The notes under the pieces were generated by a model that did not search any database, was not told where the DNA came from, and was given only the letters and a program-made list of their open reading frames with translations. From Lunularia cruciata (Eukaryota; Streptophyta; Marchantiopsida; Lunulariales; Lunulariaceae): a stretch of DNA of 64,000 bases. The stretch spans positions 36,146,001 to 36,210,000 of the forward strand of contig OX419760.1 of NCBI GenBank assembly GCA_948567375.1. The letters are read 5' to 3'. A program made the position numbers and the translations under genes. This document shows, piece after piece, positions 1 to 8,551 of this stretch (positions are counted from its first letter, which is position 1; every line of letters starts with the position of its first letter).

Positions 1-505
1 TCTATCACCAGCATATGAGGTGGAAGCCTCAACACCCAAATTTGATCTCCTCTGAGCAATAGCCATACTAGCCAATCTCTGCTCCAACTACTCAATCCGA
101 GTAGCCATAGCTGTGTCAGAAGTAAGGGCAGGTACTGCACCCCTACTAGGTGTAGATCCTCTACCACCACCTCTACCACCTCGTCCTCCATGAACTGGAG
201 CTCCTCTACTACCTGCCATAGCAGCCCTACCACTCCGTAACTCCGGGTGTAGGTCAAAACACCGGTCACTAGTGTGACCAAATCTGTGGTAGTGCTTACA
301 CTGCCTCTGTGCTGGTTGTGATGCACCAGAGGTATCAGGTCCGCTGCCTTGAGTACACTCTCTTCTATGGTGAGGTCCACCACAAGTCCAACAAGCAACA
401 CCACCACTCACTGGCTGTTACTGACCCAAAAAATGAGGGTAAGGGTCTAACTCCACTAGGCCCTCCACTCGCTCCATAGGATCAAGGCTGTCCACCCTGT
501 CCTCA
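1..505 (-). pseudogene. Family 2 gag C-terminal (nucleocapsid) segment, reversed
   Basis: This reads right to left and continues off the left edge. It encodes the nucleic-acid-binding tail of a Ty3/gypsy gag. Around 375-415 there is a zinc-knuckle-like motif C-W-T-C-G-G-P-H-H-R-R-E-C. Around 255-300 there is a second knuckle whose second cysteine is replaced by tyrosine (C-K-H-Y); the forward copy near 55925 keeps the cysteine (C-E-H-C). A Gly/Arg-rich stretch follows (about 140-215). A TAA breaks the frame just before the first knuckle. The frame is +1 relative to the capsid segment to its right (see 506-987). Identity to the forward copy at 55717-56200 is high and visible by eye. Confidence 0.85.
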
Positions 506-987
506 AAAACCAACTGGGCATGGTGTACTTTGCTGCACTCTAGAAGAAGTCATAGCCGTGGATGAGATCTCCCTACCAAATCCAGATATCACTACTCTCT
601 CCTTCACCATGTTGAGCTCAATATGCTCAATATGCTCAACCAAAGACTACTGCCAAAGTGGGCGAAGTAGCCTGCAACAACGTAGCATCACGAACTCTAC
701 GTTGCAACTCCCTATCCAGTATCCCATACCAAAACTAGACTGCCTAGGCCTCAGTAACTCCTTGAGTGAAACTGATCAGCCGCCTCATGCGAGTGAATGC
801 CTCACGTAGGCTCTCTCCAGCCTTCCGCTGGAACTCCTACAAGCTCCTCAGCTTGTCAGTCCGCACTCCCTAGTAGTTCTGCCTCAAACATAGGAAGAAC
901 TCCACCATGGGGTTAAACCCCGGTACCACACCCCCTCCTGCAGCGGTACCTCCAATCGTAGTAGCACTATCTCCAGCTAGTCCACCC
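506..987 (-). pseudogene. Family 2 gag capsid segment, reversed, distal part
   Basis: Read right to left, this matches the retrotransposon gag (capsid) segment found forward at 55250-55719, including a run with L-I-S-F-T-Q-G-V-T-E-A followed by F-W-Y-G-I-L-D. Several stops are present: CAG to TAG and GAG/CAG-like sites, plus a small rearrangement near 620-640 that duplicates a GAGCATATT unit. The frame ends at TTT-TGA (503-508), exactly where the forward copy ends. At 987 the gag is split by the family 1 solo LTR; the remainder resumes at 4774 after the duplicated CACCC. Confidence 0.85.
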
Positions 988-1377
988 TGTGGTGCCCACA
1001 TTTTTTGTTTTTTTTCAAAATAAAGCCGAAGAAGTGTATAGAGAAGTCGGATTGCGCCTGGTTGGCCGAAGAAGACGACGAAAACTATCTTCGGGGTGAA
1101 ACCCGAAGTAAAGTGACCTCGGGTCATAAGGCGAAGTACTCTGAAATGCCGTGTCAGCAAACGATACGAAGTAAATTGTCTTCGGATCGGGGAGGGGAGC
1201 TCAACCCGAGGCAAAGACAGTCTAACAACCTTTCATCGGGGCGAGAAATTCAAGAAGGGGCGGTTTCAAAATTGGCGGCTCATACGCATGAAGGTGAGGC
1301 GACAGTAACGGGTGCATGCAGGAGGTGTGATTTCTCGGTAGAAACTCGAAGTGACGGAAGACGAAGAAGTGCAACTC

Positions 1378-1385
1378 TATAAAAA
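1378..1385 (+). promoter_or_regulatory. TATA box upstream of LTR ORF
   Basis: TATAAAAA lies about 390 bp into the LTR and 20-27 bp before the first ATG of the long frame. The same box recurs at 28905-28912 and 38816-38823, as TATAAG at 8933-8938 in the old element, and as TATAAAA at 22014-22020 in subfamily 1B. Conservation across diverged copies supports a real promoter. Transcript start is expected near 1405-1410, so translation may begin at the in-frame ATG at 1543. Confidence 0.6.
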
Positions 1386-1404
1386 TCAAAACTGCAACGA
1401 CGAA

Positions 1405-3978
1405 ATGTCGAGCAATTTTCCTTCGCCGTTGAGGAGTCGTCTTGCAGGTGATCGGGGAAAGGGACATAGGGTTGGCCTCGGGTTAGTATGTAAGGGAGAA
1501 GTCGAGAGAGAGAAATCGAGAGACCGAAAGAAAGCAGAAGAGATGGGAGGAGGAAAGAAGAACTCCAAATTTGCAGTGAGAAATCATGCAATTCGGAGAT
1601 TAGATGTAGTAGCGAGGATCGAAGTCTTGAGCCGACTTCGGATCACCTTTCTGGCATGGAATTGGAACATAAGTTTTCCAGGATTCATGACAGAAATCAT
1701 CGAGAGTAAATGTCTCGATGGTCCCGAGGAAGAAGGGAAGAGAGGAAATCCGGCTCGCTGGACAGAGTCGGATTGGAGACTCGTACTCGGGAAGGAGGCA
1801 AGCTCGGAGCAGGGAGCCACGTTCTTGGGGAAAGGGGAGATAGCCCAAGAAACTCAGGAGGTGAGAGATGCCTTCTCGTCGAAGAGAACGAAGAATGGGT
1901 ACAAGGTAGAAAGTTACAAAGACCCTGTCAAGAGAGGAATTGTGAGTGCTTTGATGGCAATCCTGAAGCCGGAGAGAACTACCTATGTGATGAAACACCA
2001 AGCGGTGTTCTTTCACAAATTGTTTGCAAGAGAACCAATTAATTGGGCGAGGTGTTTTCACGGGAGAACAAGGCAGATGGTGTGGAATCTACGGGATAAG
2101 TCCCCTCCACATTATATTGTGCCGTTTGCAGCGCATTTCTATCTCGGGCTCAATTTGCTGAACTCGGCGGAGCGGAATCGGATGGTGTCGCACTTCCATT
2201 CGGATGTGCAAAAGGAAGTCGACGAGGAGGAGCAGCAATACATTCTCCAAATCCGGAGCGCAGACGATTACTACTCAAAGATAGGGAAAAACGTGGAGGT
2301 CGTTGAAAGTACCCTGACGAAGAAGAGAACTCGGCAAGCAGACGCTGAAGAAAACAAGAAACCTCGGAAGATGCAGAGAAATAACCCGAGGCAAGGAATG
2401 GTGGTGATTGAGTCGGAAGATGAAGACTCAGAAGGCAAAGCCGAGCTCAAGACGGAGGACTCGGAACATGAGGAGGAACCTGAGCTGACACTGCAGAGTG
2501 GAGATACAAGCAGTGATAGTGAAGTTGGTGGAGAAATGACCTCGGCACCAACGCCTGAAGAATACGAAGAAGAAATTCAAGCCGAGGTAAAAGCCAAAGA
2601 CAATGCAGCGCTGGAAGACGAAGTACCGGTGCTCAAGGAGAAGAAGATCGCAGTACAGCGAGGAATTTGCTCGAGACGTAAGGCGAAGGGGGAAGCGGGA
2701 CCGAGTAGAGTGACAGAAGAAGTAGAAGGAAGCTCGGGCAGTGAAGCATCAATTCCGATATGAAGACTGCAGAGAAGAAGGCAAGTATCGGATGAACACA
2801 AAGTACAAAGAGAAGTAGCCACACGAGAAGAAGTAATCCCGAGTGATGGAGTGGAGTACCTGCGGGAAGTGGTGTGTCCGTTGTTAGTAAAGTTAGAACA
2901 TAAGAAGAAGAAGATGCAGTCCACATGTCCGGAGGTAAAGATTGTATTGCAGGTGTTGGCAAGATTAGAAGAAGAAAACTCGGAGTTGAAGAAGAGTATG
3001 ACCCGAGGTGAGAAGGAGAGAGAAGTACTGCAATTGGAAGCAGTGGAGAGAAGTAAGGTAATCGAAGACCTGAGGAGAGAATTGAGCTATCAAGAGGATC
3101 TTGCGAGGAAGAGTGATGTCATAAGGGAGCGACAAGTAGCTGAATTTGAAATCTTGAAGCAGCAGTTTGCTGATTCAAGAGTAGAGCTCATCCATGCTAT
3201 GGCAAGAGTAGCATCGAAGGATCAAGAGCTCGATCGAGTGATGGAGAGTATGGAGGAGAAGAAGCAACTCTGGCAGCAAGAGTTGGCTATGAGATATGGA
3301 GAAGAAGAGAGATTACGAGACTTACTTCGTAATCAGGAAGAAAAGGTTGCACAGAAGGAGAAAGAGAAGGACGCAGTGAATGCTGAATTCGAAGAAGAGT
3401 TGGCGATGTACAAAGAGGAATGGCTTGCAGATCGGGAACGAGAAAGGAAGACAAGATTAGAGCCATTGCAGGAGATAGTCCTCAGAGTAAACGCGATGCT
3501 AAGTACAGAGGCCAGCGTTCGAATTGAAGAAACGTGTCTGCACGAGTTGAAGCTGTTAGTGCAGGAGACGAGGCAAAGGCAAGCGAAAGATACAGATCTG
3601 AATGCCTTGTTGATTAAGTTGAGAACTCATGTAGATAGGAAGATCTTAGAAGTAGAAGACAATATCGCGATTAGATTAGACTTAGTAAGAATAGAGTTAG
3701 AAAAGCTTCGGCAAGATGTTAAAGCAAAACCCAACGTAGATAACATCGGGATCCAAATGTCTTTGGAGTTGGTCTCAGGAACAGTAGAGAAGAGTGGGTC
3801 GAAAGATGAAGAGTTAGATAGATTACCTGCTAGTGGAATTTCAGATCAGGAAAGAGAATTGCTGGATCTGGTAGAAGATGTAAGAGTTGTGAAACCCGAG
3901 GACAGAATAGTAGGAAGTAAGATTACTTTGGGTTCAAGGTTGAAAGACGAGGAAGAAGTAGACATTGGATTGGATTAG
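1405..3978 (+). pseudogene. LTR-encoded acidic coiled-coil protein (single stop)
   Basis: One reading frame of about 857 codons is interrupted only by TGA at 2761-2763; both LTRs of the full element have CAA there. I recognise no named family with confidence. Residues about 55-255 form a conserved domain with motifs W-N-W-N-I-S-F-P, S-D-W-R-L-V-L, N-G-Y-K-V-E-S-Y and P-F-A-A-H-F-Y-L-G-L-N-L-L; its spacing faintly recalls the 'putative plant transposon protein' domain (inference only). Residues about 300-460 are acidic and Ser/Glu-rich with basic K-K-R-T-R patches. Residues about 485-770 are heptad-like Glu/Lys/Leu coiled coil, followed by an acidic tail. No signal peptide or membrane segment is visible. 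ATG 1405 is in frame, but ATG 1543 fits better with a start site downstream of the TATA box. Related frames occur in every family 1 LTR in the window. Confidence 0.75.
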
Positions 3979-4095
3979 TAACCAATTTGAGATTTGAAGA
4001 GGCAGATATGAAAGGTTGCATTGTCATTTTGGATCTGCAGGTTAGAACAGTTGTTGTAGAAACGATATAGTTGTTAGAACTGTCGATTGCTTCAC

Positions 4096-4102
4096 TATTT
4101 AA
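4096..4102 (+). promoter_or_regulatory. Second TATA-like box, after the LTR ORF
   Basis: TATTTAA lies about 675 bp before the LTR end and 120 bp after the ORF stop. The same element is at 11652-11658, 7164-7170 and (reverse strand) 17673-17679. It is altered to TACTTAA in both LTRs of the full element. It is a candidate core promoter for the genomic RNA, which would place the ORF in U3. Confidence 0.45.
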
Positions 4103-4773
4103 GAGTGGCAGTCGCAGGAACTTGTTGTTCAGTGCTCATTATTTCTGAGAATAGATAAAGCGAAGTGTTGTGAAGCAGTGCTCGTCGCTTGAGCTTGATT
4201 TCGAGTATCAACTTTGCAATTGTGTTTGTGAATGTTTGGAGAAATTTGAAGTGCAAGTCAGAGTGCTTGTTGGATGTTGGATTCCACAGCCTTGATCTTC
4301 ATTCTGTGTGTTTGATCCTGAGTGAAGTGCAATCGAAGCAATGCCTTGACAGATCTGAGAGGAATTGTAGTGTTGGTAGTATTCTGCATTTGTGAGTGCA
4401 GTGCGAAGTTGATGTGAAGCAATTTTGATTGAGGAAGTTGTGCCTTTAGTGGAAGGGTGGAACACAATTCTGAGGCGAAGTCGTTTTGCAGTGAAGTGCC
4501 GTTTTCGGGAGAGCCTAAATCATCACAAATCAAGATTGTTTGGAAATAATTGATGGAGTTGTGATTTTGGAGTGTTAATTTGTGACAAGACTACAAGTCA
4601 GTGCTTGTTACTCTCTTCTGGGTGTGGTTTCTACCTGAGAGACTAAAGAAGAACTCAAGAAGAACTGAAATTGTTACTTTGCTTCATATTTGGACATTTC
4701 TGACTCGTATCTCTGCGGGAACAAACTTTACTTACCCGATTACCGCAAAAGTGATATTTGCCGGGTTGTCACA

Positions 4774-5426
4774 CACCCCCACTAGCTCCACCCACACTAC
4801 TCGAGCTAGAACTCGTAGGTACAGGCGATCTACTCTTGGCCACCGAGCTTGAAGTGATGGAGACATAGTGTGGAGACCCATACTGTCTCCATAACTCAAT
4901 CTCCTCCAAATGAGCTCTCTTGAACTCATGGTAGTCATCCATCGGTGGACCCTCCAAGTGCTGAAACAACCCCTTCCATGCCATGAAGGGTGTGAACAAA
5001 GTCGGGTTCCCCATCTGCTGCAGATCACACTAACTGTCAAACTCTTGGATGAAGTCATCCAACTCAATGGTACCCACTGTACCAGAGTAACGCCTAGGGC
5101 CTTTGGAGGCCCCATAGATCTCGTCCATGTCCCACAACAACGATGCGGACATACCAAGTGCACTCTCAACTGAATCAACTCATGTGTCAAACTCCAACTT
5201 AGAGTCAATCTCCTCCCTCACTGGGACCTGAGATACAGGCTGATACCAAGCACCACTCCGAGTAAACCCACTGTGTATTGTAGGGCTAACTCCTTTGGAA
5301 TCTCCAAAGAACTCCGTCATGCCAAAGTAACCACAACAGCAAACCCGAACCACCAACTGCAACCGCAAGTGCCCCACCAAGTGCCAACACCACCATGTGC
5401 CAACACCACCAAGCACCACCCACTAA
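4774..5426 (-). pseudogene. Family 2 gag N-terminal part, reversed
   Basis: Read right to left, this encodes the N-terminal half of the family 2 gag, with F-T-P-F-M-A-W-K-G-L-F-Q-H-L followed by a short Ser run just before the solo LTR insertion. The tryptophan in this motif is a stop in the forward copy near 55040, so this copy is locally better preserved. The gag continues at 987 on the other side of the inserted LTR. About 5340-5425 is leader sequence rich in GGTGTTGGCAC-type repeats between the presumed LTR end and gag. Confidence 0.8.
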
Positions 5427-7027
5427 TGTAACTCTAACCGAGATAACTACACTAGGGGAAAGGGAAAACTTTAACTTGCCATCATAACACGCACTCTCAT
5501 GGTCTGCAAGTCATCACTTCCTGCCTCACCAGAGAGAACCAAAGGTAGTCTGACTAGTCATCATTCCAGCCTCACCATCGAGAGCACACCAGAGTACCAA
5601 TGCTCAAAAGTTAGGGCACCTCACACAAACATGGTGCACAAACAGGAAGTAAAGAATGGAGGGGATCCAATCACAAGAAATCTATACAAAAACCCTCCAT
5701 CTCATAACATGACACGGGACTGACTCTGCCACTATTTGGCATTTGACATAAGAGAAGTTTGTATCTAAGTCCTAAGCTACCAGGATCACCAAGAATGGGA
5801 TCAAATTACCTCTCCTAGCCAAAGCTACATGTGTATAGATAATAGTGGCACAGTCAGTAGGACAACAAGTGAGGGTGGACTAGTTGGCTAGGGCACCAGT
5901 CTAGGAACAAGAGATCTAGGGGTCAAACCCTGTTGTGCACAATCTAGCAAGAAAGGCAGATTTTGCCAACCAATGACCAAGATCTACTCTAAACTAGCTA
6001 GCCTCATGTCAGCAAGCTGGCCTTTGTAGCCTCTCATAGCCCATAGCCCTATGCCTCAAAGCCTCAAAACACTGAAATTCAACCAAATGAGGCCTTTCTT
6101 GTTGCCACTTCGAACCTCCTCCAAAATTGGTGAAACTTCTCCAAATCTGTGAAAGTCCTCCAGACTAGCGAAAGTCCTCCAAATCTGGCCAAAATCTGAC
6201 GTAAATTCCAACCAAAATCTGACGTAAACCCTAAAGATGGTTGGCCGCCAAATTCCCCGCTAACTTTCCACTCGAGCCAAATTGACAACACGGGTTTTTC
6301 CAAATCACAAATTCTGAGCCCAACTTGCAGCAAATTAGTCCTGCCTTCACTTCTTGAGCTGAAAATCACAACAGTGCTCAAAATTTGCTCCTTCTTTGCT
6401 CAAAATTTGGCCAGCACTTCCGCACACCATCCGCCTAACTGCCAAATCTGCATCAATCGATTGAGCTTCTACACACTAGGGAAACAATGAACTTGAATGG
6501 AGCTACCAATAATCCACCGAGCTTGGAGATACCACCAACACTCATAGTTCTTGCAACCGATTTCCCCCTAACTTCACTTCTCTGATGTAATCAGATTGCT
6601 TACCACTCTCAACTCAACTCAACTCAGATCAGTACTTGATCTGTCACTCTATAAACTGCCAGCAACTGGGCACTGATTACAATCAAGCCACACCCACTCA
6701 AGCATAGAGAATTCAGGTGACGCTTGCCGGCCTCTGTCCACCATAGCCAGGAACTCGAAGGCTCAACATCAGAGAAGTGGAGCTCACTTTGAAACTATAC
6801 CCCCTAGACTCGAGCTAGCTCTGAAATCCTAACGGTCCCGCTGATGGCACACTCAACGGTGCAAACGGTGCAAAGTGACGGTGGGCCCCACCATGAAGTC
6901 AGTACCCTAAACACAAAATCTAACTATCGGAAAGTAGTCTCTAAGAAACAGCTGAAATAACTCTAACTACTATCACTGGAACTCTAGTGTCTGAGCATCT
7001 AGATGGGGCACTACAAATGGCGTGACA
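5427..7027 (-). mobile_element. Family 2 5' LTR, reversed
   Basis: Read right to left, the LTR starts TGTCACGCCATTTGTAG at 7027. Its presumed end is GTTACA at 5427, about 1.6 kb, by comparison with the forward copy at 52966-54589. The outer end is clear; the inner end is inferred because I could not recognise a primer-binding site. It is inserted in a family 1B LTR, whose sequence resumes at 7028. The other end of the element lies beyond the left edge. No coding frame is supported inside it. Confidence 0.75.
5873..5940 (+). other. tRNA-like / SINE-head-like relic inside family 2 LTR
   Basis: About 68 bases resemble a tRNA-derived SINE head. There is a box A-like TAGTTGGCTAGG, then a box B-like GGGTCAAACCC about 30 bases later, with A-C-C-A-G-T-C-T-A-G-G between. 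The same block is at 54077-54147 (reverse strand) in the other family 2 copy, so it predates both insertions. I could not form a convincing full cloverleaf, so it is not called a functional tRNA. Confidence 0.4.
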
Positions 7028-7825
7028 TATCGGATCAGTGTAAGTACTAATTTTGAGATAGGAAGAGGTAGATATGAAGAGATAGATTGTCAATTGGGAT
7101 CTGCAGGTAGGAAGAGATGTTAGGAAGCGGTGCATAGGTAGAAAGAACTGCAGTTTGCTTCAGTATTTAAGGGGAGCATTTGCAGTACAATCTTGTTCAG
7201 TATTCATATTTCTGAAGATAGATAAAGCGAAGTGATGTTCTTAGTGCTCGTCACTTGAGCTTAATTCCGATTGTCAATTCCGTGTTTGTGGTTGTGAGTG
7301 TGTAGAGAATTCCAAAGAGCAAGTCAGTGTGTTTGTGGGTGTTGGATTCTGCAGTCTTGATCTTTGTTCTGTGATCCTAAGTGAAGTGCATCGGAGCAAT
7401 GCCTTGACAGGTCTGAGAAGAATTGTAGTGTTGGTAGTATTCTGCATTTGTGAGTGTAGCATGAAGTTGATGTGAAGCAATTTTGATCAAGGAAGTTGTG
7501 CCTTTAGTGGAGGGGTGGAACACAATTTTGAGGCAAAATCATTCTTCATAGTGAAGTGCCGTCTTTGGGAGAATCTGAATCATCACAATCAAGAGTTGTT
7601 TGGACAGAATTTGCTATGTTGTGATTATGTGTGTGTGTATTCGTGACAAGTGGTCAAGATTGTGAGCTTGTTACTCTCTTCTAGGTGTAGTTTCTACTTG
7701 AGAGATTAAAGAAGAAATCAAGAAGAACTACATTGTGACTTTTGACTTCGTATTTGACCAATCTCTGCGGGAATGAACTTTACTTACCCGATTACCGCAA
7801 AAGTGATATTTTCCGGGTTGTCACA
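7028..7825 (+). mobile_element. Family 1B LTR, 3' part
   Basis: This is the last 800 bp of a family 1 LTR of subfamily 1B. It contains TATTTAA at 7164, the conserved AATAGATAAAGCGAAGTG-like stretch near 7205-7235, and the terminus GGGTTGTCACA at 7825. It is cut on its left by the reversed family 2 element. To the right, AGAAG (7826-7830) is probably one half of its target duplication, lying within another family 1B LTR; the partner would be left of the window. Confidence 0.85.
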
Positions 7826-8551
7826 AGAAGAGTGCAGCAAGGAAAGATCAAGCATGGCAGAGACAATTGTTGATCCAACATCACGAGGAAGAAAGATTAA
7901 GAGACTTGGTAAGAAAAGTTGAGCTACAGAGTTCTTAGTATGCAAAGGAGAAGAAAATGCTTGCTACTAAGTACAAAGAAGAGTTGAAGATGTATCAAGA
8001 AGAGTTGAAGGCAGAGCGATCTTGATGGTATGCATCAGATCAGTAAGAGAAGTTGTTGGGAGACTACGGGCCATGCTGAGCACAGAGGCTGAAGGAAGGT
8101 TGGAGGAAGCAAGACTACAAAAATTGAAATTGCTTGTGCAAAAAACTTGGAAGAAGAGAGCAAAAGATGTAGATATGCATACTCTTTTGATTCATTTTAA
8201 GGGAAAGAGTAGATAGAAAGATGTTGGAGGTAGAAGACAATGTAAGTCTTAGATTAGATTTAGTGAACTCAGAGTTGGATCATGGATTAGGAGTAGTGTG
8301 AAGGAGGGGAAGAAGTCTGAAGTAGCAGAAGTAGGAGTGTAGGTTTCTTCGGAGTTGTCATCTGAGACATTAGAGAAGAGTGGGTCGGGAGAGAAAGAGA
8401 TAGAAGAAAGGTTACCTAGTTGTAATTCATAGTGAAGCAGTAGAAATAGTGAAGGATTTGGTACTTGATGATAGACCCAAAGAAGGAGAAGTATAGGAAG
8501 ATCATTTGGTTTGGAAGTCAAATAAGCAATAGATATTGGATCGGAGTAGTA
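7826..8551 (+). pseudogene. Family 1B LTR, coiled-coil ORF fragment
   Basis: This is the middle of a second family 1B LTR, carrying the end of the LTR-encoded coiled-coil frame. It matches 23876-24360 (K-K-S-A-A-R-K-D-Q-A-W-like start, then a Leu/Glu/Lys coil). Several stops interrupt it, for example after 8016 and 8214. It ends at the GGATCGGAGTAGTA junction where the old family 1 element begins (TGTGGTACC at 8552). TAGTA (8547-8551) may be the left half of that insertion's target duplication. Confidence 0.75.

Larger units (their letters stand above)
988..4773 (+). mobile_element. Family 1 solo LTR (3.79 kb)
   Basis: The LTR begins TGTGGTGCCCAC and ends GTTGTCACA. It is flanked by a perfect 5-bp target duplication CACCC (983-987 and 4774-4778) inside the reversed family 2 gag. 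No internal gag-pol region is attached, so this is a solo LTR left by LTR-LTR recombination. It is the best-preserved LTR of the family: its internal reading frame (1405-3978) has only one stop. It is close in sequence to both LTRs of the full element at 28519-42185. Confidence 0.93.
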
